Notes under the pieces: generated by a model
What the model saw: the letters and a program-made list of their open reading frames with translations, nothing else
The model's database searches: none
Told to the model about the DNA's origin: nothing
Made by a program: the position numbers and the translations under genes
Assembly (NCBI GenBank): GCA_029781795.1
Contig: JAKOWB010000427.1
Location: forward strand, 1 to 32,895
Source: Pseudomonadota bacterium
Lineage (GTDB): Bacteria > Pseudomonadota > Alphaproteobacteria > Kiloniellales > JACOMY01
DNA: 32,895 nt
Reading direction: 5' to 3'
In this document: piece after piece, positions 8,589-16,203 of the stretch
Position numbering within the stretch: position 1 is the stretch's first letter
Layout: every line of letters begins with the position of its first letter

Positions 8589-9389
8589 TCAGAAGTCCGG
8601 CGGCGGGTCGGCGTCGATCAGGTGCAGCAGCAGCGCGCCGAGATCGGTCTCGGTCTCGATCCGCACCGGAACCGGCCGCCCGCCCGGCGCCAGCGGCGCC
8701 AAGAAGATCGTCATGTGCTGCGGGAAGGCCTGCAGGTCGCGGCCCGAGCGGCGGAAGCCGCCGACCGGCTTCAGCGTCACCTCGCAGCGCCGCGCCGGCC
8801 CGTGGAACAGATTGTAGGCGCTGACCCGCAGGCTCTGCTCGCCGCCGTCGGCGACAGTGACGTCGAAGCGCCGCCGGCCGTCGAAGACCTTCACGCCCGC
8901 CGGGCAGGTGCCGCTCGCCGCTGCCTGGGCGAACAGCGATTCCATCGCACCCAGCGGATCCAGCGCACCCAGCTTGTCGGACTCCTCCAGCGGCTTGCGA
9001 CCCTCGTTGCCCATCGGCGGATCGGTGGTGACGGCGGGCAGGCCGGCGCCGTCGAAGGCCAGTGCCAGCCACTCGACCTTGCCGTCGTCGCTCATCTCCA
9101 GGCGATAGCGCTGGGGGACGGGCAGGCCGTCCCGCAGCTGCCCCGCCGCCTCGCCGCCGATGCGAATGTCGTAGAACCAGGAGGGCGGCCCGGTCAGTTG
9201 CCCGGTCAGCGTCACGCCATAGCTGTCCGCGTCGCTGGCCAGGCCGAGATGCAGGTCCATCACCGACACCCCGCCCAGCCAGACAAGATAGCGCAGATTC
9301 TGCTCCTCGGCCGCGACGGGTTGCGCGCCGAGGGCAAACGGCAGCAGGCAGAGAAGGCTCAGGATGCCGGGGCGGCGGGGAGGTTGCAT
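8589..9389 (-). CDS. Secreted DUF3108 domain protein (copy B)
   Basis: The product has 266 residues with a signal peptide (LSLLCLLPFALGAQPVAA, cleavage near residue 27). It aligns along its whole length with the protein at 6929-7741: RYLVWLGGVSVMDLHL against SYEVWMGTSRVMKIKL, PPSWFYDIRIGGEAAG against PPAWFDDYRLVSKVEG, VFDGRRRFDV against VYDGRRRFDL, and LKPVGGFRRSG against LTPVGGYRYDG. The paired cysteines are GTCPAG and ARRCEV. The two genes are therefore an old local duplication now separated by the quinone reductase gene. It is probably periplasmic and of unknown function. It is divergent from the tRNA-Val gene. Confidence 0.82.
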   Translation of the reverse strand: MQPPRRPGILSLLCLLPFALGAQPVAAEEQNLRYLVWLGGVSVMDLHLGLASDADSYGVTLTGQLTGPPSWFYDIRIGGEAAGQLRDGLPVPQRYRLEMSDDGKVEWLALAFDGAGLPAVTTDPPMGNEGRKPLEESDKLGALDPLGAMESLFAQAAASGTCPAGVKVFDGRRRFDVTVADGGEQSLRVSAYNLFHGPARRCEVTLKPVGGFRRSGRDLQAFPQHMTIFLAPLAPGGRPVPVRIETETDLGALLLHLIDADPPPDF

Positions 9390-9463
9390 GGCCCTATGCT
9401 ACGGCGACACGCCCCCCTGCCTCCCCTGCTCTTTCGGCCGCGGGCCGGGCGCCGTCGCCTCGC

Positions 9464-9492
9464 TTGACTTGCCCCCGCCGCTCGCCTATCCA
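9464..9492 (+). promoter_or_regulatory. Probable promoter of tRNA-Val
   Basis: TTGACT (9464-9469) and TATCCA (9487-9492) are separated by 17 bp and lie 22 bp before the tRNA. The -35 box is strong and the -10 box weak. The first half of the -10 (TATC) resembles alphaproteobacterial stable-RNA promoters. Confidence 0.55.
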
Positions 9493-9513
9493 AGCGCCCC
9501 TGTCCAGAGCGGC

Positions 9514-9588
9514 GGGCGCGTAGCTCAGCGGGAGAGCACTGTCTTCACACGGCAGGGGTCCCTGGTTCGATCCCAGGCGCGCCCACCA
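9514..9588 (+). tRNA. tRNA-Val (anticodon CAC)
   Basis: A complete cloverleaf can be drawn. The acceptor is GGGCGCG/CGCGCCC with discriminator A and an encoded CCA. The D arm is GCTC-AGCGGGA-GAGC. The anticodon arm is CTGTC-TTCACAC-GGCAG (one T-G pair), giving anticodon CAC for codon GUG. The T arm is CCTGG-TTCGATC-CCAGG. It is 75 nt long. Its 3' half is the apparent attachment site of the small AT-rich island that follows, because an imperfect copy of 9551-9591 occurs at 10446-10486. Confidence 0.96.
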
Positions 9589-9726
9589 TCCCAGTGGGAA
9601 AAATCTAGTTTCTTGACTGGGGTGTTTTGAATTTCAGATAATCCAAAAGACTTAAAGTAATCGCTCGAAGAAATCGCAACTACGGATCAACTCTTGGCGA
9701 TTCAATGATCTTAATCTAAATTTCAC

Positions 9727-10176
9727 TCAAATAGACGACTTACCAATGATTTTGTTTTCCCTTTTGAGCGCTTGGCGCCACGCGCTTCGTAGTTTTTCAA
9801 TCAATAAATCGCGATTTCCATAGACCTCGGCATTTTTGATGCGCGCTAACGTAATATCGAATCCAGAACAATCGTCCGCTTTCTCCTTGTCCCGTCGGCT
9901 TTGCTCTTCTGTCTCATGAATTGGCCCGTCAATCTCAATCGCCAATCGAATTTCACTAAAGTAAAAATCGACAATCCATTTCCCACTAATAGCATACTGC
10001 ATTTTGTACCGCCCTTTTAAAACCCCACCATTCAATGAATCTAGAATCATAGCAAAACGACGCTCTGCACGAGTGGGCCGCACTCGCATTTTTCTCGCAT
10101 TGGCGGAGATGTGCGATTCATTGTAAGCAATGTCATTGAATTTGGATTCTCCAACTACTCCTGGCACGCGAATCAT
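9727..10176 (-). CDS. DUF559 (Vsr/PD-(D/E)XK-like) endonuclease domain protein
   Basis: The product has 149 residues from an ATG at 10174-10176, preceded on the minus strand by GAGGTAGGATA as ribosome site. Residues 26-45 (ANARKMRVRPTRAERRFAMI) match the usual DUF559 opening (ARxLRxxxTxAER). The core IVDFYFSEIRLAIEIDGPIHE holds the conserved Asp (VDF) and Glu-x-Asp (EID) of the PD-(D/E)XK-like fold. The tail ARIKNAEVYGNRDLLIEKL matches the family's W/KNxEV segment. Members resemble the very-short-patch repair nuclease Vsr; activity is rarely shown. Codon use is AT-rich and unlike the neighbours, which supports horizontal transfer with the island. The gene has no companion here, so a restriction or defence role is speculative. 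Confidence 0.82.
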   Translation of the reverse strand: MIRVPGVVGESKFNDIAYNESHISANARKMRVRPTRAERRFAMILDSLNGGVLKGRYKMQYAISGKWIVDFYFSEIRLAIEIDGPIHETEEQSRRDKEKADDCSGFDITLARIKNAEVYGNRDLLIEKLRSAWRQALKRENKIIGKSSI

Positions 10177-10445
10177 TATCCTACCTCAAAGAAAACCACG
10201 CAGGACCGTGGCAATTTCTAAACAAATCAATACGGATTGGGCATAGGCGATTGAATCTTCCCACCAAAAATTTTGTCGCCGCGAAGGTAGTGCGCATCTT
10301 TATCATACCGTGAAAGTTAATCTATTCCGAACTCCAACCTGCGTCTATACCGAGTCTAACAACGAGCTGTTGACGGCCAGAGGGACACAGAGTTTCGGAG
10401 GCACTCGATGATTTGCAGGAGAGATCTTTCTAATCATCATCTTAT
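10177..10445. other. AT-rich non-coding part of the island
   Basis: No reading frame with a plausible ribosome site was found on either strand. The sequence remains AT-rich up to the tRNA-like repeat at 10446, which marks it as part of the inserted segment. The left part must carry the promoter of the DUF559 gene. Confidence 0.5.
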
Positions 10446-10486
10446 GGCAGAGGTCTCTGGTTCGACCCCAGGCTCGCCCACTATCC
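10446..10486 (+). repeat. Degenerate copy of the tRNA-Val 3' half (putative att repeat)
   Basis: Aligned without gaps to tRNA positions 9551-9591 it matches 36 of 41 bases. It includes the T-loop TTCGA and the acceptor strand, here CTCGCCC instead of CGCGCCC. No 5' half of a tRNA precedes it, so it is not a functional tRNA. It most likely is the far attachment repeat of the island. It could instead be the 3' remnant of a second tRNA gene. Confidence 0.7.
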
Positions 10487-10774
10487 AGACCGGATGACCA
10501 TTCCCGCCGCTCGCCGGATGCTTCGATCACACAACGCACGCGGCAAGCCACGCGGTTTCTCGACCAGTGCTCCGCCACCTGCAACGCATCGCGCGGGCAA
10601 AGGTTCCCACCGCCTCGAAGAAACCAGTGCATGGTGCCGGTGAATCCTGTGGAGGGACCGCGGCACGCATTCCGATTCAGGACGGTCTTCTGTCACGGGG
10701 GCCGATTCGTGATTTGACCCCTCGGGGCATGAGGCGGACGCTTGCCATCGTTGGGGGGCAGCGAGGAGGCCACG
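10487..10774. other. Non-coding stretch before the DUF1488 gene
   Basis: GC-rich composition returns here. I see no convincing gene. A minus-strand frame starting at 10632 crosses the tRNA fragment into the AT-rich island and is judged spurious. The promoter of the DUF1488 gene should lie at the right end. Confidence 0.4.
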
Positions 10775-11110
10775 ATGATCCTCTCGTTCCTGCCAGACGT
10801 TCATGCCTTCGATCCACAAGACGAGCTGATCCGCTTCCTGGCGCTGGATGGCCAGCGCGTCGTGCGCTGCACCGTCAGCCGGCGGGCGCTGGAACGGGCC
10901 GAGGGCCTCGCCGCCGGCGCCACGCCGATGAACCTGCTGCACGCCTTCCATCACCATCAGGAGCGGCTGCATGCCCTGGCGAGCTGGAAATACGAGAACG
11001 GCCAGAGCGACCGCTCCGGTGGCGTGACGATCAGCGCCGACGACATCCGCACCCGCGCCGCCTCGGCCTTCGCCGCCAGCCGCCTCACTCACCTGAAGCG
11101 CGCCTGCTGA
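10775..11110 (+). CDS. DUF1488 family protein
   Basis: The product has 111 residues from the ATG at 10775, with GAGGAGG 5 bp upstream. The pattern FDPQDELIRFLALDGQRVVRCTVSRRALE (residues 10-38) fits DUF1488, in which an alpha/beta N terminus with a V-x-C-x-[IV]-S-x-x-A-L motif is followed by helices. The C-terminal part ends with a helix rich in Ala and Arg (IRTRAASAFAASRL). The function is unknown; it is small, soluble and probably cytoplasmic. It is convergent with the MipA gene, 16 bp apart. Confidence 0.6.
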   Translation: MILSFLPDVHAFDPQDELIRFLALDGQRVVRCTVSRRALERAEGLAAGATPMNLLHAFHHHQERLHALASWKYENGQSDRSGGVTISADDIRTRAASAFAASRLTHLKRAC

Positions 11111-11126
11111 CGGCGGCCGGCGGTCC

Positions 11127-12023
11127 TCACCAGGGCTCGTCGAAGCCGAATCGCAGGGTCATGGTGACGCCGACCATGACCTGGTTCGGCGAGCCACCGT
11201 CGCGCACCAGCGGCGAATCGGCGGCATCGCCCAGCAGCCGCTCGTAGTTGGCGAAGCCGGTCAGCGCCAGGAAGGGCAAGGGCGAATAGGTCAGGGCGCC
11301 GCCGAAGCCGGCGTCCTTGAAGCCGGCGTCGGCGTCGAAGGCCGGATAGCCCGAGCGCGCCGACTGCGCGGACGAGATGCCGAAGTAGGTTTCCATGTAG
11401 TCGCCGCTGGCCCAGGTGGCGCCAGGCCCCAGGTTGAGCATCAGCTCGTCGGTCAGCTTCTCGCGATAGCTGACGCCCATGTCGACCAGGATGCCATGAT
11501 GGCCGCCAAACCCCTGACGCAGCTCCAACTTTCCGCCGAAGGGGCTGGGCGTGTACTCGACGTAGCCACCCGCTTCCACCGTGCCATCGACGTCGCCGAG
11601 ACCGCTGAGCGCGCTGCTATCGCCGTCATGGCGCGGCAGGCGATAGCTGACGATCGGGCCGGCGCGCCAGACCTGGTCCTGGTCCTGGATCAGGTCGAGC
11701 CCCAGGCCGCGACGGCTGGAAAGGAAGAGCCAGTCCTTGTAGCGGATGTCGAGGGCCGGCATAGGGTCGACCTGATACTCGTCCGCCCCCTCGAATGCGG
11801 GGCGCCAGACGCCGCCGACGCCGATATCGAAGGTGACATCCGGCCGAGTGACGCCGGCCGGCGCCGCGGAGTCCGCCCACGCCGTCGCTTCGGTGAATAG
11901 TAGGGCTAAACCGAGAAACGCGAGAGAATGCCGCTCGAATCGCTTCAACTGCCTGCCTTTGCCGGTTCGGGCGGCAGGCCAGGACCAGGATTCCCCAGGA
12001 CCAGGACTCCCGGCGTCGGCCAT
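11127..12023 (-). CDS. MipA/OmpV family outer-membrane protein
   Basis: The family pattern is clear: VTFDIGVGGVWRPAFEGADEYQVDPMPALDIRYKDWLFLSSRRGLGLDLI, later ELRQGFGGHHGILVDMGVSYREKL and a C-terminal beta strand ending in an aromatic residue (MTLRFGFDEPW). The barrel should have about 12 strands in the outer membrane. MipA/OmpV proteins were linked to murein synthesis scaffolds and osmoregulation, but most are uncharacterised. The ATG at 12021-12023 gives 298 residues with an odd 25-residue lead. A TTG at 11948 would start a standard signal peptide (MKRFERHSLAFLGLALLFTEATAWA) and may be the true start. Confidence 0.85.
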   Translation of the reverse strand: MADAGSPGPGESWSWPAARTGKGRQLKRFERHSLAFLGLALLFTEATAWADSAAPAGVTRPDVTFDIGVGGVWRPAFEGADEYQVDPMPALDIRYKDWLFLSSRRGLGLDLIQDQDQVWRAGPIVSYRLPRHDGDSSALSGLGDVDGTVEAGGYVEYTPSPFGGKLELRQGFGGHHGILVDMGVSYREKLTDELMLNLGPGATWASGDYMETYFGISSAQSARSGYPAFDADAGFKDAGFGGALTYSPLPFLALTGFANYERLLGDAADSPLVRDGGSPNQVMVGVTMTLRFGFDEPW

Positions 12024-12161
12024 CTCCGCTAAAGGCTCGAACGCTGCGAGCGATCCGCAGTTCCAACTTCATGCACACAGGAAGCAACTAACAAGCGTCA
12101 CCCGCAGGGCGGCAATGCGCGTGACCGATAGGAAAAGTGCGTAACGGTACGAAAATCCTGC

Positions 12162-12190
12162 TTGAAAGTTCGCCACCCTGGATAAATAGT
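12162..12190 (+). promoter_or_regulatory. Promoter-like boxes before candidate sRNA
   Basis: TTGAAA (12162-12167) and AATAGT (12185-12190) are 17 bp apart. Together with the terminator at 12261-12300 they would bound a transcript of about 100 nt. The match is moderate, five of six and four of six positions against the sigma-70 consensus. Confidence 0.4.
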
Positions 12191-12196
12191 TACTCC

Positions 12197-12300
12197 CGAC
12201 GAGCTCGTCTTCTACCCGCATCGGTCGGACCGCCGACTGGCCGATGCAAGCCTAAGCTAGACAGGGCCGGGCGTCCCCCACGTCCGGCCCTGTTTGCTTT
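12197..12300 (+). ncRNA. Candidate small non-coding RNA
   Basis: No reading frame fits. A first hairpin (12218-12247) pairs GCATCG with CGATGC outside and GTCGG with CCGAC inside. It is followed by a second hairpin ending in a T-rich tail, the terminator described separately. No plus-strand gene lies upstream for more than 1 kb that would need this terminator, since the MipA gene reads leftwards. The 5' end is inferred from the promoter-like boxes. I do not recognise a known RNA family. A terminated leader of the HEPN gene at 12406 is an alternative. Confidence 0.4.
12261..12300 (+). terminator. Intrinsic terminator
   Basis: A 14-bp stem, ACAGGGCCGGGCGT against ACGTCCGGCCCTGT with one G-U pair, closes a CCCC(C) loop and is followed by TTGCTTT. 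It points rightwards and lies 106 bp before the HEPN gene. Confidence 0.8.
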
Positions 12301-12405
12301 GCCTGTAGGGCGACCATCAAAACCCCTGCAATTCTCTGGCGTTCCGATCACGCCAACCCCTTGCTACGGTGCGCGCTGAAGGCCGTCCGCCGGGAGGGGA
12401 CCAGC

Positions 12406-14775
12406 ATGCGACCAGCCGATATCCTGCCGCGGGTGCAGCCCGCCCTGGCCCGCTTCATGACCTGGCTGGGTGGTAGCGAGACGGACTCCGCCGATACGCT
12501 CGACGGCCTCGCCAAGCGCTATGGCGAGATCAAGAGCCGCATCGGCCGCCAGGCGGTGGCCGAACGGCTGGGCATGGCAGAAGCTGATCTCGCCGCCTTC
12601 GACACGGCGCTGCGCGAGGCGGTGCGCCGCATCGAGCGCCTGCCCCCCGAGGCCCCGGGCTTCGAGGCCCGCAATGCCGTCATCGCCGGCCTGCGCCTAC
12701 TGTCGTGGCTGGAGACGATCCAGCAGAAGCGGCCGGACTTCGACCCGCGACTCGAACTGCCGTCCGGCGATCCGGAACTGGGGCGCAAGCAGGTGCGTGC
12801 GCTGGAGTTGATCCTGCGCAGCCTCATCACCGACCGCTACGAGGATCAGCCGCAGCTGATCGGCCACCTCAAGGAATTGTTGTCAGACAAGGTCGTGCAG
12901 CAGTGGCTGGCGGCCGCCGACCGCGGCGACGTGCTGTCGGGCACCACCTTCAGCGAACTGGCCAGCCTCTTCGTCTCGACGCAGGAGTTTCCCAACTACG
13001 AGCCGCTCTACCAGCAGACGCCCTTCCTGACGCTGCTGAAGGAGAAGCGCGTCACCATCCGCCATTTTCTCGACGACATCCGGCGGGTGCGCAACCTGCT
13101 GGCGCACAACAAGCGGGTCACGCCCCTGCAGGTGCAACTCCTCGACCTCTACTACCAGGAGCTAGTCGAGCCGCTGCAGGAGGCCTTCGACCAGGGCCGC
13201 AGCAAGGTCAATCCCGACCTCTACCTCGACGTCTCCGAGGTCGAGCTCGAAGGCTACTTCGGCCGGCTGCAGGACGACGTGAAGGCGGTCCGCGACGACC
13301 TGGCGGAACTGCGGGCCGAGCTGACCGGCCGCCTCGACCGGCTGCAGGAGGACACCGGCGCCATCCGCGCCACCGGCGAGCGCGTCGAGCGGCGCACCCA
13401 GGCCGCCAACCGCAAGCTCTGGGCGGTGATCGGCGGCGTGGCGGCCACCCTTGTCGTCGGCGGCGTCGGCCTCTGGCTCGCGCTCGGCACCAAGGAGGAC
13501 ACCGCGGCGATTCGCCAGACCGCGGAGCAGACCCAGCAGACGGCGGAGCAGACCCAGCAGACGGCGGAGCAGACCCAGCAGACGGCGGAGCAGACCCAAC
13601 AGACCGCCGAGCAGACCCAGCAGACCGCGGAGCAGACCCAGCAGACCGCGGAGCAGACCCAGCAGACCGCGGAACAAACTCAGCAGAGTGTCGAGCAGCT
13701 ACAGCAGACCGCAGAGCAGACCAAGGAATCCATCGACCAGATGGCGGAAGGCCTGCGGCAGCTGGCCAACACCGGCGGCCTGGTGGCAGATCCCAGGACC
13801 CCCGCGGAGCTCTATCACAACGCCCGCCTGCTGGCGCAGCGCGGCGAAACCGACCGCGCCATCGAGGTCTATGGCAAGCTCTTCAGCTTCCCCATTCCCT
13901 ACGCCGATCCGGTCATGGATATGGTGACGCTGCTGAAGGCGAAGTACGGCAACAGCGGCGCAGCGGCGGGTGTGGATCAGGTGCTGCCGGCCGATGCCGA
14001 CCCGCGCACCCGCGCCTTCGCCCGGCTGCTGGCCGGCGGCGAGACGCCGATCGAGGCCTCGGCGCGTCTCGAAGCCGATCCCGACCCCTACCCGCCCGCT
14101 CTCTGGGCGACGGCCGAGGGATTGATGTCCATGCCTTACGACCGCTTCTCCTTCGGGCTGCGCAAGCGGGCGCTGACCTTCATGAACCAGGTGCAGGCGC
14201 TGCTCGGCGACGGCTCGATGACGCACTTCTACCTCGACCAGATCCGTGTCGAGTCGATCCGCCAGCAGCTCGGCGGCTACCTCAGGCAGTTTCCCGCCGG
14301 CGTCATGCAGGCCTACGACGAGCCGGTCGCCGTCGACTGGGAGAAGTTCACCTGGGTCGACAGCGAGACCAAGCTGCGCATCATGTTCATGTGGAACACC
14401 GGCGCGGCGGCCATGAACCGGGTCGATCCCGCCGAGCTCTGGGTGCGTTTTCCCGGCGCGCGGGCGCCCTTCGATGCCTGGGTCAACATCTTCGACCCCG
14501 ACACGGCCGTGGCGATGCAGGTCGCGACCTATCCGCCCGACATGGACCTGCCGCCCTCGATGAAGAAGCTGGCGCTCGACCTGGCGGCGTCGCAGAACCC
14601 CATGGCCGGATCATTCTTCCTGCCCGAGCCAAAGGGCCCCTTCGCCCTGGCCGAGCTGCGCTTCGTCGAGGTCGGCGGCATCGCGCGGCATCTCTGCCTG
14701 GCGATTCCCAACACGCAGAGCGACGGCGACGGCCTGGTCGAGTACCGCCCGCTGAGCGACTGCGGGGCGACCTAG
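12406..14775 (+). CDS. Membrane-anchored HEPN-motif, coiled-coil, TPR-like protein (unrecognised)
   Basis: The product has 789 residues from the ATG at 12406, with GGGAGGGGA upstream. Residues 1-260 are helical and contain IRRVRNLLAHNKR, where R229-N230-x3-H234 fits the HEPN RNase signature (R-N/D-x4-6-H); the context FLDDIRRVRNLLAHN resembles Swt1-type HEPN domains. One transmembrane helix covers about 338-361, preceded by basic residues, so the N terminus should be cytoplasmic and the rest periplasmic. Residues 371-440 are ten heptads, eight of them identical QTAEQTQ, forming a coiled coil. TPR-like helices follow (PAELYHNARLLAQRGETDRAIEVYGKLF, from about 466), then an unrecognised domain of about 250 residues. 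It stands alone; its stop overlaps that of the convergent GT87 gene by 3 bp. The function is unknown; signal-controlled RNA cleavage or a scaffold are both possible. Confidence 0.75.
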   Translation: MRPADILPRVQPALARFMTWLGGSETDSADTLDGLAKRYGEIKSRIGRQAVAERLGMAEADLAAFDTALREAVRRIERLPPEAPGFEARNAVIAGLRLLSWLETIQQKRPDFDPRLELPSGDPELGRKQVRALELILRSLITDRYEDQPQLIGHLKELLSDKVVQQWLAAADRGDVLSGTTFSELASLFVSTQEFPNYEPLYQQTPFLTLLKEKRVTIRHFLDDIRRVRNLLAHNKRVTPLQVQLLDLYYQELVEPLQEAFDQGRSKVNPDLYLDVSEVELEGYFGRLQDDVKAVRDDLAELRAELTGRLDRLQEDTGAIRATGERVERRTQAANRKLWAVIGGVAATLVVGGVGLWLALGTKEDTAAIRQTAEQTQQTAEQTQQTAEQTQQTAEQTQQTAEQTQQTAEQTQQTAEQTQQTAEQTQQSVEQLQQTAEQTKESIDQMAEGLRQLANTGGLVADPRTPAELYHNARLLAQRGETDRAIEVYGKLFSFPIPYADPVMDMVTLLKAKYGNSGAAAGVDQVLPADADPRTRAFARLLAGGETPIEASARLEADPDPYPPALWATAEGLMSMPYDRFSFGLRKRALTFMNQVQALLGDGSMTHFYLDQIRVESIRQQLGGYLRQFPAGVMQAYDEPVAVDWEKFTWVDSETKLRIMFMWNTGAAAMNRVDPAELWVRFPGARAPFDAWVNIFDPDTAVAMQVATYPPDMDLPPSMKKLALDLAASQNPMAGSFFLPEPKGPFALAELRFVEVGGIARHLCLAIPNTQSDGDGLVEYRPLSDCGAT
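13516..13725 (+). repeat. Ten 21-bp tandem repeats inside the HEPN gene
   Basis: Units follow the pattern CAGACsGCGGAGCAGACCCA(G). Units 1-8 encode QTAEQTQ, unit 9 QSVEQLQ and unit 10 QTAEQTK. Units 2-4 share GCG for the third codon and units 6 and 7 are identical, which points to recent unit duplication. Copy number is likely to vary between strains without breaking the frame. Confidence 0.95.
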
Positions 14776-16070
14776 GCGCCGGGCGCTGCCGGGCGCAGCA
14801 ACCAGCGGCGCAGCGGCGTCGGCAGCAGCGAGGCCGGGTCCGGCTCCTGCAGCCGGATCCAGCCGCGGTCCAGCAGCACCAGCCACGCCAGCGTGCCGAG
14901 GGACATGAGATAGAAGGCGGTATTGAAGGGGGTGAGCAGGACTAGCGCCGCCAGCAGCAGACGCAGCGCGATGGTCAAGCTTGCCGGCAGATTCCATCGG
15001 CGATCCGGCGCCGTGGCGGTGATGAAATAGATCACCAGCGGCAGCATCAGATACCAGTCGTAGTCCTTCACCCGCGGCAGCAGCAAGCCGGCCAGCAGCA
15101 GGCCCAGCAGCAGGCGATGGCGGCGTGACAGCGGCGGCCGACCGGCGCCCGGCCAGAGCGCGGCCCGCCAGGCCAGCGCCACCAGGATCAGCGCGAAGCC
15201 CAGCCAGATGATGCGCCCGACCCACTCCACGCGGGTCGAGAGGTCCCGCCTGCCCGCCAGTTCATCCACCAGGTCGTAGCCGAAGGTCGGGATGCCGACG
15301 CCCAGGTCGACGAAGCGGCGGTGCACGTCGAAGTTGGCGACGTACTCGCGGAACAGGTCGGGCGCGCGCCAGAAGTCGAGCCCGTAGAGCACCGCAAGGA
15401 CGGCCAGGAGCCCGCCGACCCAACGCCAGGCACCGCGCCCCTCGGCGAACCACAGCGCCAGGAGGTAGACCAGCAGGATCCACTTGAAGCAGGCGGCGAG
15501 GCCGACCGCGGCGACGAAGGCCCAGCGGCCACGACGCGGTTCCTCCAGCAGCAAGACCGCGGCGGCGGCGATCGGCAGGTAGAGCAGGATGGAGATGTTG
15601 CCGAAGTAGGCCCAGCCGCCCAGTGTCGCCGGGTTGGCCAGCAGAGCGAGCAGGAGGGCCGGAACCCAGCCGAGGCGCGGCCAGAGAAGCCGGCGCAGCA
15701 CCAGCATGATCGCAAGAAAGGCGAGCGTGTAGAGCGACACGAGGATGGCGCGCGCGGTCTCCAGGTCCGGCGGCCGCAGCAGGGTGAAGAGTTCCAGCAG
15801 CGCGGGCGGATAGACGAAGCGGAAATTGCGCGTGAAGCAGCCGTCGGGATAGACGGCCTGATAGGGGTCGAAGCCACGCTCATGCGACAGCGCGGAGCAA
15901 TAGTAGATCTGCGGATCGATCTGCAGCGCCTTCCAGCGCCACAGGGCCTCGAAGATCCAGGCGTCGGCGATCGCCGCCTGGATCAGCAGGGCGGCCAACA
16001 GGGCGAACCAGATCCACGGTGAGACCGGTCCCGGCGTCTTCGAGCCGGAAGTCGGAAGGGCGACGCTCAC
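14772..16070 (-). CDS. GT87-family polytopic membrane glycosyltransferase
   Basis: The product has 432 residues from a GTG at 16068-16070, with GGAG 8 nt upstream. About ten hydrophobic helices are visible, for example WIWFALLAALLIQAAIADAW, LVSLYTLAFLAIMLVL and LLLGLLLAGLLLPRVKDYDWY. The luminal loop FDPYQAVYPDGCFTRNFRFVYPPALLELF has the D-x-Y...YPP pattern of the DUF2029/GT87 family, which includes polyprenyl-phosphate-mannose-dependent mannosyltransferases. By family it would move a sugar from a lipid carrier to an acceptor on the periplasmic face. The acceptor is unknown. It converges on the HEPN gene with a 3-bp stop overlap. Confidence 0.8.
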   Translation of the reverse strand: MSVALPTSGSKTPGPVSPWIWFALLAALLIQAAIADAWIFEALWRWKALQIDPQIYYCSALSHERGFDPYQAVYPDGCFTRNFRFVYPPALLELFTLLRPPDLETARAILVSLYTLAFLAIMLVLRRLLWPRLGWVPALLLALLANPATLGGWAYFGNISILLYLPIAAAAVLLLEEPRRGRWAFVAAVGLAACFKWILLVYLLALWFAEGRGAWRWVGGLLAVLAVLYGLDFWRAPDLFREYVANFDVHRRFVDLGVGIPTFGYDLVDELAGRRDLSTRVEWVGRIIWLGFALILVALAWRAALWPGAGRPPLSRRHRLLLGLLLAGLLLPRVKDYDWYLMLPLVIYFITATAPDRRWNLPASLTIALRLLLAALVLLTPFNTAFYLMSLGTLAWLVLLDRGWIRLQEPDPASLLPTPLRRWLLRPAAPGA

Positions 16071-16203
16071 GCTTCAACTCCAAATCGGGCATTGGGCCAG
16101 GCCGGGGCAACGCACCGCCCGACAGAAAATCGCGCGCCGCCGAGCCGAAAATATCCCGCACCATAAAGTGGCACTATGTGGTTCGACTAGAGCAAAGGTG
16201 GCA

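Larger units (their letters stand above)
9589..10486. mobile_element. Small tRNA-anchored genomic island (integrative remnant)
   Basis: This stretch of about 0.9 kb starts directly after the CCA of tRNA-Val and ends with a 41-nt imperfect repeat of the tRNA 3' half. Its base composition is visibly AT-rich, unlike everything around it. It holds one gene (DUF559 type) and no integrase, so it looks like the residue of a larger element. The borders are inferred from the repeat and the composition shift. Confidence 0.7.

Noticed and set aside
9514..10486. A CRISPR array or toxin-antitoxin pair in the AT-rich island.
   Set aside because: There are no regularly spaced repeats, and only one gene with a ribosome site was found.
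10345..10632. A minus-strand frame of 95 codons running from host DNA across the tRNA fragment into the AT-rich island.
   Set aside because: It crosses two composition boundaries and the tRNA-derived repeat, has a poor ribosome site and no family pattern. It may include the start of a former gene, but nothing supports that.
13162..13677. A leucine/glycine-rich minus-strand frame antisense to the heptad repeats.
   Set aside because: It is the reverse reading of the 21-bp repeats and has no independent support.
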